From NCBI GenBank assembly GCA_946059305.1, contig CAMGMU010000020.1, forward strand, positions 1-32,349: DNA of 32,349 nucleotides, given 5' to 3'. Position numbers and translations under genes: made by a program. The first letter of the stretch is position 1. Each line of letters starts with the position of its first letter. Of the stretch, positions 8,425 through 18,114 are shown piece by piece. The notes under the pieces are model-generated. The model had not been told where the DNA came from and ran no database searches. It worked only from the letters and a program-made list of their open reading frames with translations. This stretch comes from an uncultured Bacteroidales bacterium. Its GTDB lineage: Bacteria > Bacteroidota > Bacteroidia > Bacteroidales > Paludibacteraceae.

Positions 8425-9165
8425 ATGATTAAGAAAATTTTAGTTTCACAGCCTCGTCCTGCTACGGAAAAATCGCCCTATTTCGATATGGAACGCGAAT
8501 ATGGTGTTCAGGTAGATTTTCGTCAACTCATCAAAGTTGAGGAGCTCAGTCCCAAAGAGTTTCGAGCTCAACACATCAATCTGCTGGATTATACAGCCAT
8601 CTTATTCTCCTCACGCGGGAGCATCGACCATTTCTTCCATTTGGCGGAAGAGATGCGCGTCAATATTCCCGAGGGAATGCATTATTATTGTGTTTCAGAG
8701 CAAGTGGGCGTGTATTTGCAGAAATATATCCAATACCGCAAGCGTCGCGTATTCTTTGGTGAAAACAACAAGTTCGACGATGTGGTACCAGCTATGCTCC
8801 GTCGTCCGCAGGAGAAGTACCTGATGATTTGCTCCGATGTGCACAACGATGCAGTCATCAATATGTTTGCTTCTCACGGCATCAAGATTGATACGGCCGT
8901 CATGTATCGAACAGTACCTCAGGAGATTCCGTCTGAAGAACTGAAGGCTTACGATATAGTTGTGCTGTTTACGCCTACTGGTGTTCAAGCCCTCAAGCAG
9001 AACTGCCCTGATTATCCATCTGACGGCAGAGCTATTGCCTGCTTTGGTGCAGCCACCAAGAAGGCGCTTGAGGAGCTCGGTTGGGAGGCTGCTATCGCTG
9101 CCCCCACGCCCGAATGCACATCTATCACGGCTGCACTCGATAAATACCTTGAAGCACATAAGTAA
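8425..9165 (+). CDS. hemD: Uroporphyrinogen-III synthase
   Basis: IKKILVSQPRP start, LFSSRGSIDHFF, VVLFTPTGVQAL, IACFGAATKKALEELGW. Confidence 0.88.
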   Translation: MIKKILVSQPRPATEKSPYFDMEREYGVQVDFRQLIKVEELSPKEFRAQHINLLDYTAILFSSRGSIDHFFHLAEEMRVNIPEGMHYYCVSEQVGVYLQKYIQYRKRRVFFGENNKFDDVVPAMLRRPQEKYLMICSDVHNDAVINMFASHGIKIDTAVMYRTVPQEIPSEELKAYDIVVLFTPTGVQALKQNCPDYPSDGRAIACFGAATKKALEELGWEAAIAAPTPECTSITAALDKYLEAHK

Positions 9166-9542
9166 TGCATACATTCCCCAAATCGGAAAAACTGTGTGGG
9201 CAACTCCGCATAGCTGCTCTCTATAAGGGCAGCAAGCGATTCGTAGCCTTCCCGATGCGGGTGAACTATATGTGCATTCGAGAATCAGCCCAGCCGCCAC
9301 GCGTACTCATTTGGGCACCCAAGTCGCTCTTCAAGCACGCAGTGGATCGCAATCACATGCGCCGACTCATGCGCGAAGCGTATCGCCTCAGCAAGCAACC
9401 ACTCACAGACTATTGCTCTGAGCACAACTGCAGCATGCAGATTGCGTTTAATTATATAGATAAGGAGCAGCGTTCGCAGGCTGACATTACCGCAGCCATG
9501 CAGAAAGCCGTACAGAAAATACTGAAGCAATTGCAGGAATGA
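9165..9542 (+). CDS. rnpA: Ribonuclease P protein component
   Basis: [28 protein letters not shown]; start overlaps the hemD stop (TAATG). Confidence 0.93.
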   Translation: MHTFPKSEKLCGQLRIAALYKGSKRFVAFPMRVNYMCIRESAQPPRVLIWAPKSLFKHAVDRNHMRRLMREAYRLSKQPLTDYCSEHNCSMQIAFNYIDKEQRSQADITAAMQKAVQKILKQLQE

Positions 9543-9781
9543 ACACCAACAAAACAACGCTCACGATTCTCCTTAGGAAGGCGGCATTGCTCCCCGTATA
9601 TTTCTACCGAGCTTGCATCTCTCCCCTTACGCCCCCCTCCTGCCGCTATACCCCTACTTGTTCGCAATACATGGTGGAAGCTGTACTGAAATACGGTATC
9701 TTCAAGGGCGGTTGGCTGGGCATCAAGCGCATTTGCAGGTGCCATCCATGGGGTGGCTCTGGCTATGACCCCGTTCCATAA
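9539..9781 (+). CDS. yidD: Membrane protein insertion efficiency factor YidD
   Basis: [58 protein letters not shown]. Confidence 0.95.
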   Translation: MNTNKTTLTILLRKAALLPVYFYRACISPLTPPSCRYTPTCSQYMVEAVLKYGIFKGGWLGIKRICRCHPWGGSGYDPVP

Positions 9782-9799
9782 CCCCGCATAACCAGCAAC

Positions 9800-10489
9800 A
9801 TGAGAATAGATATTATTTCGGCTGTGCCGGAACTGCTCGAAAGTCCGCTCAACCACTCCATCATTAAGCGCGCCAAAGACAAAGGCCTTGTAGAGGTTTA
9901 TGTACATAACTTACGCGACTACACCCACGATAAGCACCGCAAAATCGATGATTATGCATTTGGTTTTGGTGCGGGCATGGTGCTTCAATGTCAGCCCATC
10001 GATGAGTGCATCTCCAAGTTGTGCTCTGAGCGGCATTACGATGAGATAATCTTTACAGCCCCCGATGGCCAACGATTCACCCAGAAAGAGGCCAATATGC
10101 TCTCGCTCAAGGAGAATATCATCATCCTCTGCGGGCATTACAAAGGGGTAGATCAACGCGTAAGAGACCACCTCATCACCAAGGAATATACGATTGGCGA
10201 TTTTGTGCTCACGGGTGGGGAGATGCCCGCAGCCATGATGACCGATGCCATCGTAAGGCTGCTCCCGGGGGCCATCGGCGATGTGGAGTCAGCGCTCAAC
10301 GACTCGTTTCAAGACGGCTTGCTTGAGCCTGGAGTTTATACGCGTCCGGCCGATTACAAAGGTTGGAAAGTGCCGGAGATTCTCCTCTCGGGCAACCAGC
10401 GCAAAATAGAGGAGTGGCTCTACGAAGAGGCCGTCAACCACACGCGCAATCGCAGGCCAGACCTGCTCGAAGAAAACGGCCTTGCGTAA
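9800..10489 (+). CDS. trmD: tRNA (guanosine(37)-N1)-methyltransferase
   Basis: [65 protein letters not shown]. Confidence 0.96.
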   Translation: MRIDIISAVPELLESPLNHSIIKRAKDKGLVEVYVHNLRDYTHDKHRKIDDYAFGFGAGMVLQCQPIDECISKLCSERHYDEIIFTAPDGQRFTQKEANMLSLKENIIILCGHYKGVDQRVRDHLITKEYTIGDFVLTGGEMPAAMMTDAIVRLLPGAIGDVESALNDSFQDGLLEPGVYTRPADYKGWKVPEILLSGNQRKIEEWLYEEAVNHTRNRRPDLLEENGLA

Positions 10490-10578
10490 GCCAGCGCCGT
10501 TCTGTATATTCAAACGAATGAGGTAGATTCTATGCCTTTCTATCCTCAAACATACTATTCATCAAAATCTATAGCGCC

Positions 10579-11778
10579 ATGACAAAACGTTTATTGATTG
10601 CATTTTTGCTCTTTATGCTTTCCCTGCCTACCATTCACGCAAACCAAGGAGAGGTTATTTTGGGAGCCGAACGAACCGACGTATATTTTCCTTTGATTCA
10701 GGGTAAAAATGTTGCCCTCCTGAGCAACCATACGGGTGTAGCTGGCGGCATTCATACTCTTGACCGCCTTATTGAAGCCGGCATGCACGTGACGGCCATT
10801 TTCTCCCCCGAACATGGTTTTCGGGGCTCGGCCGGTGCGGGTGATAAAGTGGGCGACTCGGTAGATGAGAAGACAGGAGTGCCCATCCTCTCGCTCTACG
10901 ACGGCAAGCGCATGCGCCCATCCGACGAAGCCATGCGGCAGTTTGATGTGCTCATTGTGGATATTCAGGATGTAGGACTTCGTTTTTACACCTATTACAT
11001 CACCATGTGCCGGATGATGCAGGCTTGCGCAGAATACCATAAACGAATGATTATCCTCGACCGCCCCAACCCCAACGGTTTCTATGTAGATGGCCCAATT
11101 CTAGACATGAAATACAAGTCGGGGGTAGGTTGGCTGCCCATACCTGTGGTTCACGGTATGACTTTGGGCGAACTGGCACTGATGGTGAATGGCGAACATT
11201 GGCTTGATAACAACGCATGCTGTCCGCTCACAGTAGTGCCCTGCGCCAACTACACGCATCAGACACGCTATCGCCTGCCAATAGCCCCTTCACCCAACTT
11301 GCAAAACATGCTCGCCATCTATCTCTACCCGAGCACTTGCTATTTTGAGGCAACCCCTGTTTCGCTCGGCCGCGGCACCGACAAGCCATTTCTCCAATAC
11401 GGTCATCCGCACATGCAAAAAGGGAAAGCGTTTCGCGAACGCAATACGCAACCAGCCACCTTTAAACCTAAGAGCTGCTCAGCGGCCCTAACGCCTCCGC
11501 AGCAAGACCGCAAATGCTTCGGCACTGACCTCTCCAATCTCACGGAAGAGCAGGCGATGCAGAAGGGCATCGACCTCTCTTATCTCATCGATGCCTATCA
11601 GCAATTGGCTATAGACAATTGGTTTTTCTCGGCTTTCTTTGAGAAACTCATAGGCGTGTCATACGTCAGAAAGATGATTATCCAAGGCAAATCCGCAGAG
11701 GAGATTCGCGCATCATGGGCTGATGACGTAGAGGCGTTCCGCCGTCAGCGCAAGCCCTACCTGCTCTACGAAGAGTAG
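10579..11778 (+). CDS. DUF1343 domain-containing protein with signal peptide
   Basis: NVALLSNHTGV, FSPEHGFRGSAGAGDKV, DVLIVDIQDVGLRFYTYYITM, DRPNPNGFYVDGP. Confidence 0.92.
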   Translation: MTKRLLIAFLLFMLSLPTIHANQGEVILGAERTDVYFPLIQGKNVALLSNHTGVAGGIHTLDRLIEAGMHVTAIFSPEHGFRGSAGAGDKVGDSVDEKTGVPILSLYDGKRMRPSDEAMRQFDVLIVDIQDVGLRFYTYYITMCRMMQACAEYHKRMIILDRPNPNGFYVDGPILDMKYKSGVGWLPIPVVHGMTLGELALMVNGEHWLDNNACCPLTVVPCANYTHQTRYRLPIAPSPNLQNMLAIYLYPSTCYFEATPVSLGRGTDKPFLQYGHPHMQKGKAFRERNTQPATFKPKSCSAALTPPQQDRKCFGTDLSNLTEEQAMQKGIDLSYLIDAYQQLAIDNWFFSAFFEKLIGVSYVRKMIIQGKSAEEIRASWADDVEAFRRQRKPYLLYEE

Positions 11779-11838
11779 CGCAAACAACACGTTCTCTCAC
11801 CAACTACCGTATAACTATCCAAACAGAATCATATCCAT

Positions 11839-13281
11839 ATGAACGCAACCCTCATTCTCATCACCATCATTTGCTACTTTGCCTTGCTTTTTGGAGTGAG
11901 CTACGTAGCGGGACGAAAAGCCGACAACGCTGGTTTCTTCTCCGGCAACCGTAATTCGAATTGGCTGCTCGTAACGATGTCCACCATCGGTGCTCCCATC
12001 AGTGCCGTCACGTTTATCAGCGTACCAGGGATGGTAGCCGGTGCGGGTATGAGCTACATGCAGATGGTGCTCGGCTTTACGGTAGGGCAACTCATTGTAG
12101 CTTTCGTACTCATCCCGCTCTACTATAAGATGAACCTCACTTCTATCTACGAATATCTGGATCAGCGCTTCGGCGTAAAATCCTATCGTACGGGGGCATG
12201 GTTCTTCTTCTTGAGCAAATCCACGGGTGCTGCCGTGCGCTTGTTCATCGTATGTACAGTGCTCCAGCTGCTCGTGTTCAGCCCTATGCACATCCCGTTT
12301 TGGGCAAATGTGCTTCTCGTGATGGCTGTCGTTTATCTTACCACCTTCCGCGGAGGCGTAAAATCCATCGTGTGGACGGACTTGCTGAAAACGACCTGCC
12401 TCCTACTCTCTATCATCTTATGCATCGTGTTTATCATGCGCTCCGGCGTGAGTTTGAGTGGCTATGGTGAATCAGAGATGACGCGTATGTTCTTCTTTGA
12501 TGACATCAACGATGGACGCTATTTCTGGAAACAGTTCTTGGCCGGTGTTTTCGTATTGATTGCTACTACGGGTTTGGATCAGGACATGATGCAACGTACG
12601 CTCTCCTGCAAGAACTACCGCGATTCGCAGAAGAATATCGTAGTGGGTGCCATCGTGCAGATGATCGTAATCTACCTCTTCCTCCTCCTCGGTTACCTGC
12701 TCTACACGTATGCAGCCCAATCGGGCATATCGCTTGAAGGACTTACGGGCGATGATGTCTTCCCGGCAATTGCTACCGGCGGCTATTTCCCTGCTATAGT
12801 GGGAATCATCTTCGTAATCGGTTTCATAGCCGCAGGCAACGCCGCCGCAGGTAGTGCTCTTACAGCCCTCACCACCAGCTTCACTATCGACATCCTCGGT
12901 AAGAGCCAACAGACAGCATCGGAAGACACCATAAAAAAAACGCGCACGCGCGTGCACGTAGGAATGGCCATACTGATGGCCGCACTCATCTATATCGTAT
13001 ATCTGCTCAACAACGATTCGGTTATCCAAACCGTCTATAAAGTAGCCTCTTACACCTACGGGCCATTGCTCGGTCTCTTCTTCTTTGGCATCTTCACCAA
13101 GAAGCAGGTGCGTGATAAGTGGGTACCTGTCGTATGCGTAATATCGCCCATTCTCACATTCATTCTTGACTTCAACTCGCAAGCATGGTTCGGCGGATAT
13201 CAGTTCTCTCACGAGCGACTCTTGCTGAACGCTATGTTCACAATCATCGGACTCTGCTGCCTCATCAAAACAAAGCATTAA
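11839..13281 (+). CDS. Sodium:solute symporter family protein
   Basis: Multi-TM protein; YVAGRKADNAGFFSGNRNSNWLLV, GLDQDMMQRTLSCKN. Confidence 0.92.
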   Translation: MNATLILITIICYFALLFGVSYVAGRKADNAGFFSGNRNSNWLLVTMSTIGAPISAVTFISVPGMVAGAGMSYMQMVLGFTVGQLIVAFVLIPLYYKMNLTSIYEYLDQRFGVKSYRTGAWFFFLSKSTGAAVRLFIVCTVLQLLVFSPMHIPFWANVLLVMAVVYLTTFRGGVKSIVWTDLLKTTCLLLSIILCIVFIMRSGVSLSGYGESEMTRMFFFDDINDGRYFWKQFLAGVFVLIATTGLDQDMMQRTLSCKNYRDSQKNIVVGAIVQMIVIYLFLLLGYLLYTYAAQSGISLEGLTGDDVFPAIATGGYFPAIVGIIFVIGFIAAGNAAAGSALTALTTSFTIDILGKSQQTASEDTIKKTRTRVHVGMAILMAALIYIVYLLNNDSVIQTVYKVASYTYGPLLGLFFFGIFTKKQVRDKWVPVVCVISPILTFILDFNSQAWFGGYQFSHERLLLNAMFTIIGLCCLIKTKH

Positions 13282-13355
13282 AAAATGCTGATTCTGCCAA
13301 TTTTAAGTTAAAAAAGTTGAAAAAACGGCAAAAAAGGCATTTTTAGGGGCGAAAA

Positions 13356-13387
13356 CTTGCATATTTCAGAAAAAAGTTGTTACTTTG
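13356..13387 (+). promoter_or_regulatory. acpP promoter
   Basis: CTTG-CAT-ATTTCAGAAAAA-AGTTG-TTACTTTG. Confidence 0.6.
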
Positions 13388-13474
13388 CAGAAGATTTCGA
13401 TTAGGGGTGCAAATTGTGCTCTTGAAAACCGACTACAAATCGGAAGATATTAACTATAAAAAAATATTACTATT

Positions 13475-13711
13475 ATGACTGAAATTGAACAGAAAGTAAA
13501 AGAGATTATCGTTGACAAACTTGGCGTTGACGAGGCTAAGGTTACGATGGACGCAAATTTCATTTCTGACCTTAATGCAGACTCTCTTGACACAGTTGAC
13601 CTCATTATGGAATTTGAGAACGAGTTTGGCATTGAGATTCCCGATGAAGATACTGGCAAAATCTCTACCGTAGGTGAGGCAGTTAAGTATGTAGAAGAGC
13701 ACAAGGCTTAA
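13475..13711 (+). CDS. acpP: Acyl carrier protein
   Basis: [28 protein letters not shown] phosphopantetheine site. Confidence 0.98.
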   Translation: MTEIEQKVKEIIVDKLGVDEAKVTMDANFISDLNADSLDTVDLIMEFENEFGIEIPDEDTGKISTVGEAVKYVEEHKA

Positions 13712-13753
13712 TCAATAAGTCAAGGTGGGCAAAGATTCCACCATACTCCTATA

Positions 13754-13793
13754 CAAAAAAAACGCCCGGGACATTGTCCTGGGCATTTTTTTT
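13754..13793 (+). terminator. Rho-independent terminator after acpP
   Basis: GCCCGGGACA-tt-GTCCTGGGC stem followed by ATTTTTTTTG. Confidence 0.9.
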
Positions 13794-13831
13794 GTTCATA
13801 ATCGAGATCGATTGAGATTTTTCAAAAGAAA

Positions 13832-14029
13832 TTAGAGGAGACCAACCATGGTATCCTTCTCAGCCTCTTCAAAATAGATTTTGTTCTCGCGAGCGAGCCA
13901 ACCGAGAGCGAGGTTGAGATCAGCTTCTTTCAGTTTGGTAGCTTTCTTAAGAGCTTTGAGAGAGAGTGCGCCTTCCTGAAGAGCGTTCCAGATAAGACCA
14001 GCATTCTCACCGATAAGTGCTGCGTTCAT
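13832..14029 (-). CDS. Small winged helix-turn-helix protein (DUF2582-like)
   Basis: 65 aa: IGENAGLIWNALQEGALSLKALKKATKLKEADLNLALGWLARENKI. Confidence 0.85.
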   Translation of the reverse strand: MNAALIGENAGLIWNALQEGALSLKALKKATKLKEADLNLALGWLARENKIYFEEAEKDTMVGLL

Positions 14030-14282
14030 AACAATAAAAAATAAAATAGATTAATACCTTTTCTATTCGGTTGACACCCAGAAGACATCCTCCTAAGCTC
14101 AATTCTCCGAATTGTGGTGCAAAATTACTAAAAAATATTCATCTATGCATGATTTTCAGCGTATTATTTTTCAAAAAAACGTGATATTTCTGATTTTTGC
14201 TATCCCCGCATAGCAAAATTAGCCAATTTTCGCACAAAAATCGAAAACTATATTCAATTCGAATGCAGCACTGCATGATTAT

Positions 14283-15419
14283 TCACACATGCTGATTGCA
14301 CAAAATATCTACAATCCTCTCCGCTGCATGCCCATCCCAGAGTGCGGGTATATGTCCTTCTTTCCATTTGCCGGAATAGAGTTTCTCGAGGGCAGGCGAA
14401 ATGGCGGAGGGACTAGTGCCAATGAGTTCGTTCGTACCCATCGTACACGTTTCCGGGCGTTCGGTATTGTCGCGAAGCGTGATGCAAGGCACGCCCAATA
14501 CCGTAGTCTCTTCGGTGATGCCGCCCGAGTCTGTAATCACAGCCCTACTATGCGCTACTAAATAATTAAATTCCAAGTATCCCATCGGGTCAAGAATATA
14601 CATATTCGGGAAACGCGCATGCAGGGCTTTGCGATTTTCTTCAGCCGAATCAGTAGCCGTTCCCCATAAACCATAGAAAAGCTTAGCAGTACGCGGGTGT
14701 ATCGGAAAAATAATGGGCTCCCCCTGCACATTCTGAATGATGGTCTCCATCAATAAGCGAAGATGGGCTTCTTCATCTACGTTCTGCGGCCTATGAAGGG
14801 TCAGTACCACATACCTGCCCGCCTGCAACCCAATAGAATCATATACAGCCGGCTTGCGCAAGCGCGAAAGATTGGCAAGCAGTGTGTCAATCATCACGTT
14901 GCCCACGAAGTTAATCTTCTGCTCGCTGACGCCCATATTCCTCAGATTCTGATTAGCCACTTCACTTGTAGTAAAAAACCAGTCGGTCAGCGTATCGGTA
15001 ACCATTCTATTGATCTCCTCGGGCATGGTGAGGTCCCAACTGCGGATGCCGGCTTCTACGTGCGCCACTTGCGTTCGCTGTTTCTTGGCTACGATAGCGC
15101 AAGCCATCGTGGAAGTCACATCGCCTACTACCATCACCAAGTCTGCAGGATGCGCCATCAGTTCTTTTTCAAACGCTATCATGATATGTGCCGTCAACTC
15201 TGCCTGCGTACCCCCACCGCAACCTAAATTGATATCGGGTGCAGGAATAGCCAACTCTTCAAAAAACGTATCAGACATGTTCTTATCGTAATGCTGACCG
15301 GTATGCACCAGCCGATAATGCACATTTCGCCCTGCTGCCTCAGCGGCTTGAATAGCATGAATAATCGGCGCTATCTTCATAAAATTGGGTCGGGCACCCG
15401 CTATCAACGTAATCTGCAT
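14283..15419 (-). CDS. wecB: UDP-N-acetylglucosamine 2-epimerase (non-hydrolysing)
   Basis: AGARPNFMKIAPII, VHTGQHYDKNMSD, VVGDVTSTMACA, HVEAGIRSWD, TDSGGITEETTVLGVPCITLRDNTERPET. Confidence 0.96.
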   Translation of the reverse strand: MQITLIAGARPNFMKIAPIIHAIQAAEAAGRNVHYRLVHTGQHYDKNMSDTFFEELAIPAPDINLGCGGGTQAELTAHIMIAFEKELMAHPADLVMVVGDVTSTMACAIVAKKQRTQVAHVEAGIRSWDLTMPEEINRMVTDTLTDWFFTTSEVANQNLRNMGVSEQKINFVGNVMIDTLLANLSRLRKPAVYDSIGLQAGRYVVLTLHRPQNVDEEAHLRLLMETIIQNVQGEPIIFPIHPRTAKLFYGLWGTATDSAEENRKALHARFPNMYILDPMGYLEFNYLVAHSRAVITDSGGITEETTVLGVPCITLRDNTERPETCTMGTNELIGTSPSAISPALEKLYSGKWKEGHIPALWDGHAAERIVDILCNQHV

Positions 15420-15515
15420 AGGATAATATTTGGAGAAATAGAGATAGGGAATCTCCTCATTAACAATTATTTATAAATGATTAATTTTTTCATTTGGGTT
15501 GTTGCGAACGATATG

Positions 15516-16694
15516 CTATCTAAATTGGTTCCAAAATGGGTCATGAAAATCGAGCCCTTGTACTTCTTCTGCCGACTGCGGATAGTTCTCTATGAACCAT
15601 GTAAGGAACTGAGCCAAATCGATTTTTTCTGCAAGCATGCGCTGCATACGCTCATGGCAAACGACCTTTCTATTGGGCATCGCCAGCCATTTCTCTACTG
15701 ACTGATAGAAGCCCTCTATGTCGGCCGACTTATGGCCGTAGCCTAAGCAATAATGCTTCTCTTCGGGCACATGCGCATCTACCGTTGGCACAAACCCATT
15801 GCTCCGTGGCATATAATCCGTAGGTGCCTCCAGTTCGTGGAGATACGACAATCGGCCTACAAAATCATTCAGCCTCACAAATGGCACACCCATAACTCCT
15901 GCCTCAGCGGCCATCGTCTGACTATCACCGATATAGAGCGATGCAAACGCCATCACGTGGTGCATATCGAGCGGACTGATGCGAATGCGGTAGGGTTCCA
16001 AAGATGGCTCCAAGGGACGCTCGCTAGTGATATAAATGCGGCCATAAGGTTTCAGCATCTCTATCACTCGTTGCGCCACTTCCGCACTTATGCCATGTAC
16101 GCCCACATCATGATGAGCAGAGAGTTTCACAAACCGAATCACGAAATACGGGCTCTCGGAATCAATGCCGTATTTGGCCACCACCTGCTTATCGGGCTTA
16201 AACTGATGCGGATGCAGATAGCTGAGTTCATGATACGAAGGATAGCCGATTTTCTTCTTATTCCACTTACCTGCGCTCGTGCAGTCCGGCTCTATCAAAG
16301 CGGTAAAGAAAGGGTAAAACAGCTTTGCGAAAAGGGGCGTTGCCTCCGCATCATCTTCATCGCAAACGAACGATGGAATGCGCAATAGCGAGCCTACGTA
16401 AGCCAATACTCCATCCGACCCCATAAGCATATCCGGTTTTGTTTTGCGAGCAATCCGCATCACCTCAACGACTTTCTCCATCAATCCAAACGCAAGACGA
16501 ATCAGCCCTCCTTTGTCTGGACGGTCTTTCACCTTGATATAACTGAAACCTGCATCAATACAGAGTTGCTCCAAAACATCTTTCGGACGGATAACTATTA
16601 CCAACTCATGTCCATGCTGCCGCAAATTCAGGATAGTGTATCTGAATAAATGGAAATGCGCGGGATGGCTGATCATAAACAGTATCTTCTTCAT
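15516..16694 (-). CDS. DUF354 domain-containing protein (glycosyltransferase-like)
   Basis: MKKILFMISHPAHFHLFRYTI, MGSDGVLAYVGSLLRIPSFVCDEDD, SLYIGDSQTMAAEAGVMGVPFVR; start trimmed to M21 of the ORF. Confidence 0.85.
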   Translation of the reverse strand: MKKILFMISHPAHFHLFRYTILNLRQHGHELVIVIRPKDVLEQLCIDAGFSYIKVKDRPDKGGLIRLAFGLMEKVVEVMRIARKTKPDMLMGSDGVLAYVGSLLRIPSFVCDEDDAEATPLFAKLFYPFFTALIEPDCTSAGKWNKKKIGYPSYHELSYLHPHQFKPDKQVVAKYGIDSESPYFVIRFVKLSAHHDVGVHGISAEVAQRVIEMLKPYGRIYITSERPLEPSLEPYRIRISPLDMHHVMAFASLYIGDSQTMAAEAGVMGVPFVRLNDFVGRLSYLHELEAPTDYMPRSNGFVPTVDAHVPEEKHYCLGYGHKSADIEGFYQSVEKWLAMPNRKVVCHERMQRMLAEKIDLAQFLTWFIENYPQSAEEVQGLDFHDPFWNQFR

Positions 16695-16696
16695 AC

Positions 16697-17695
16697 TTAT
16701 CTTTTTATCCATTTTACGCCACAAAACCCAATCGCATATAACAGCGGTTTGCACACATGAAGGAAGCGTCCGTGCTCCACCTCTTTACCTCCAAAACGAG
16801 CCTTAAAATCTCGCACTCCGTAGGTTTCATTCGGCTTACCTGCGCCCATCATATCGAACCGCGGATAGCCATTATCTGCAGCATAGCGCATGCCTGAATA
16901 GGTAGCTAAACTGGAGGGAAAAATATGCGCATAACGGCCATCTTTACCACATACATACCATTCATATACAGCCTTTCCGGGCAAACAAACGCAAGCCGTC
17001 CCTCCGATGATTTGTCCCTCAAAAGCCACCAACAAAAATTGTGCATGGGGTTGTTGATAAAGCATTTCAAAAAAACGCCACGATGGCAGCGGAGTCTTCA
17101 CCTTGGTTCGGTAAAGCTGCTGAAGGATAGCGTAGAATGCTTTAACCTGCTCCAGCGTAGGCTGTTTCACCAATGTTGCGCCATCGCGAAGCGAGGTTTT
17201 GATATCGCGCTTCCGGCTCTTACTGATGAGGGCTTCCATCTGCTCAGCCGATGAGGTGTCCACATGAAAATTCAGATGCGGCTGATAAGCAAAGCCGCAG
17301 CGCTCAAACACAGGCCGCCAACGGCTGTAATCGTTGAAGTTGCGCGTCTCGATATAGATAGCTTGGCTGCTCAGTTGCCGCCTTGCGGTAAGGAGCAGTT
17401 GCTCCAAGGCCGCATCGGAGATGGTATCGCTCAGCATCGGGCCACCCACGATGATGGCTCGCCTCGTGAACCACTGCTTCAGTCGGTTGCCGGCCTGCGT
17501 AAGATAGCCTTGCAGAACCCCCACCAATCGGCCATCCTCTTCAGCCGCAAAGCAAAACGGACGCATTTCGCCAGGCACTGACGAATAGAAAGCATACGCC
17601 TCACGCGTCTGAAACCAATTAGCCGTTTCAGAAACCTCCAGCGCACGCCAGGCCGCCGCTTCGATACTTTCTATATCGGAATAGATATGAATCAT
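16697..17695 (-). CDS. FemAB/GNAT-like acyl- or aminoacyl-transferase
   Basis: KSRKRDIKTSLRDGATLV, FEGQIIGGTACVCLPGKAVYEWYVCG, FDMMGAGKPNETYGVRDFKARFGGKEVEHGRF. Confidence 0.8.
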   Translation of the reverse strand: MIHIYSDIESIEAAAWRALEVSETANWFQTREAYAFYSSVPGEMRPFCFAAEEDGRLVGVLQGYLTQAGNRLKQWFTRRAIIVGGPMLSDTISDAALEQLLLTARRQLSSQAIYIETRNFNDYSRWRPVFERCGFAYQPHLNFHVDTSSAEQMEALISKSRKRDIKTSLRDGATLVKQPTLEQVKAFYAILQQLYRTKVKTPLPSWRFFEMLYQQPHAQFLLVAFEGQIIGGTACVCLPGKAVYEWYVCGKDGRYAHIFPSSLATYSGMRYAADNGYPRFDMMGAGKPNETYGVRDFKARFGGKEVEHGRFLHVCKPLLYAIGFCGVKWIKR

Positions 17696-17719
17696 TTTTG
17701 CTTGCCTACAAGCTGTCTG

Positions 17720-17807
17720 TTATAAGTCAATTATAAGTCATCCTTAGTTAATTGTTAGTTAATTAACTAATGCTGGACTAAGGATGAACTAAGGATGAAC
17801 TAAGAAA
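17720..17807. repeat. Eight-unit 11-bp periodic array in the predicted 5' leader of the FemAB/GNAT-like gene
   Basis: Units TTATAAGTCAA/TTATAAGTCAT/CCTTAGTTAAT/TGTTAGTTAAT/TAACTAATGCT/GGACTAAGGAT/GAACTAAGGAT/GAACTAAGAAA. Confidence 0.8.
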
Positions 17808-17836
17808 AGCCAAATTCTTCCGTAAAAAAAACGATA

Positions 17837-17868
17837 CAAAGGTACGAAGAATTTTTGGAATGTGCAAA
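17837..17868 (-). promoter_or_regulatory. Promoter for the 17695-leftward gene(s)
   Basis: Reverse complement TTTG-CAC-ATTCCAAAAATT-CTTCG-TACCTTTG. Confidence 0.65.
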
Positions 17869-17939
17869 TTTATTTGCAGTATTTTAATAAAAAAGGTGTT
17901 ATTCATGAGATTCTTTTACTAAAACTCTTACTATCACAA

Positions 17940-18021
17940 CTCAGCCATTATCAACGCATTACACGAGCATTGTTCACGTTTTGCTGAACGATGACTGAAG
18001 GATGGCTGAACGATGGCTGAG
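17940..18021. repeat. 82-bp element with 9-bp terminal inverted repeats and 11-bp internal repeats
   Basis: CTCAGCCAT...ATGGCTGAG ends; AACGATGACTG/AAGGATGGCTG/AACGATGGCTG units. Confidence 0.65.
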
Positions 18022-18114
18022 TAGTGAGCGTACTATTTTGAGGGGGTGAGCATGTTCGGAATCGAGTGCCACAAGTTTCATATTTCGGCAATTCGCCTAA
18101 ATAAACTGGCAAAA

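Noticed and set aside
12940-12958. CGCGCACGCGCGTGCACG alternating purine-pyrimidine tract as a Z-DNA/regulatory site
   Set aside because: Lies inside the symporter coding sequence and is explained by codons for TRVHVG; no independent support.
12472-13278. 268-aa minus-strand ORF
   Set aside because: Antisense to the sodium:solute symporter; acidic low-complexity translation typical of TM-gene shadows.
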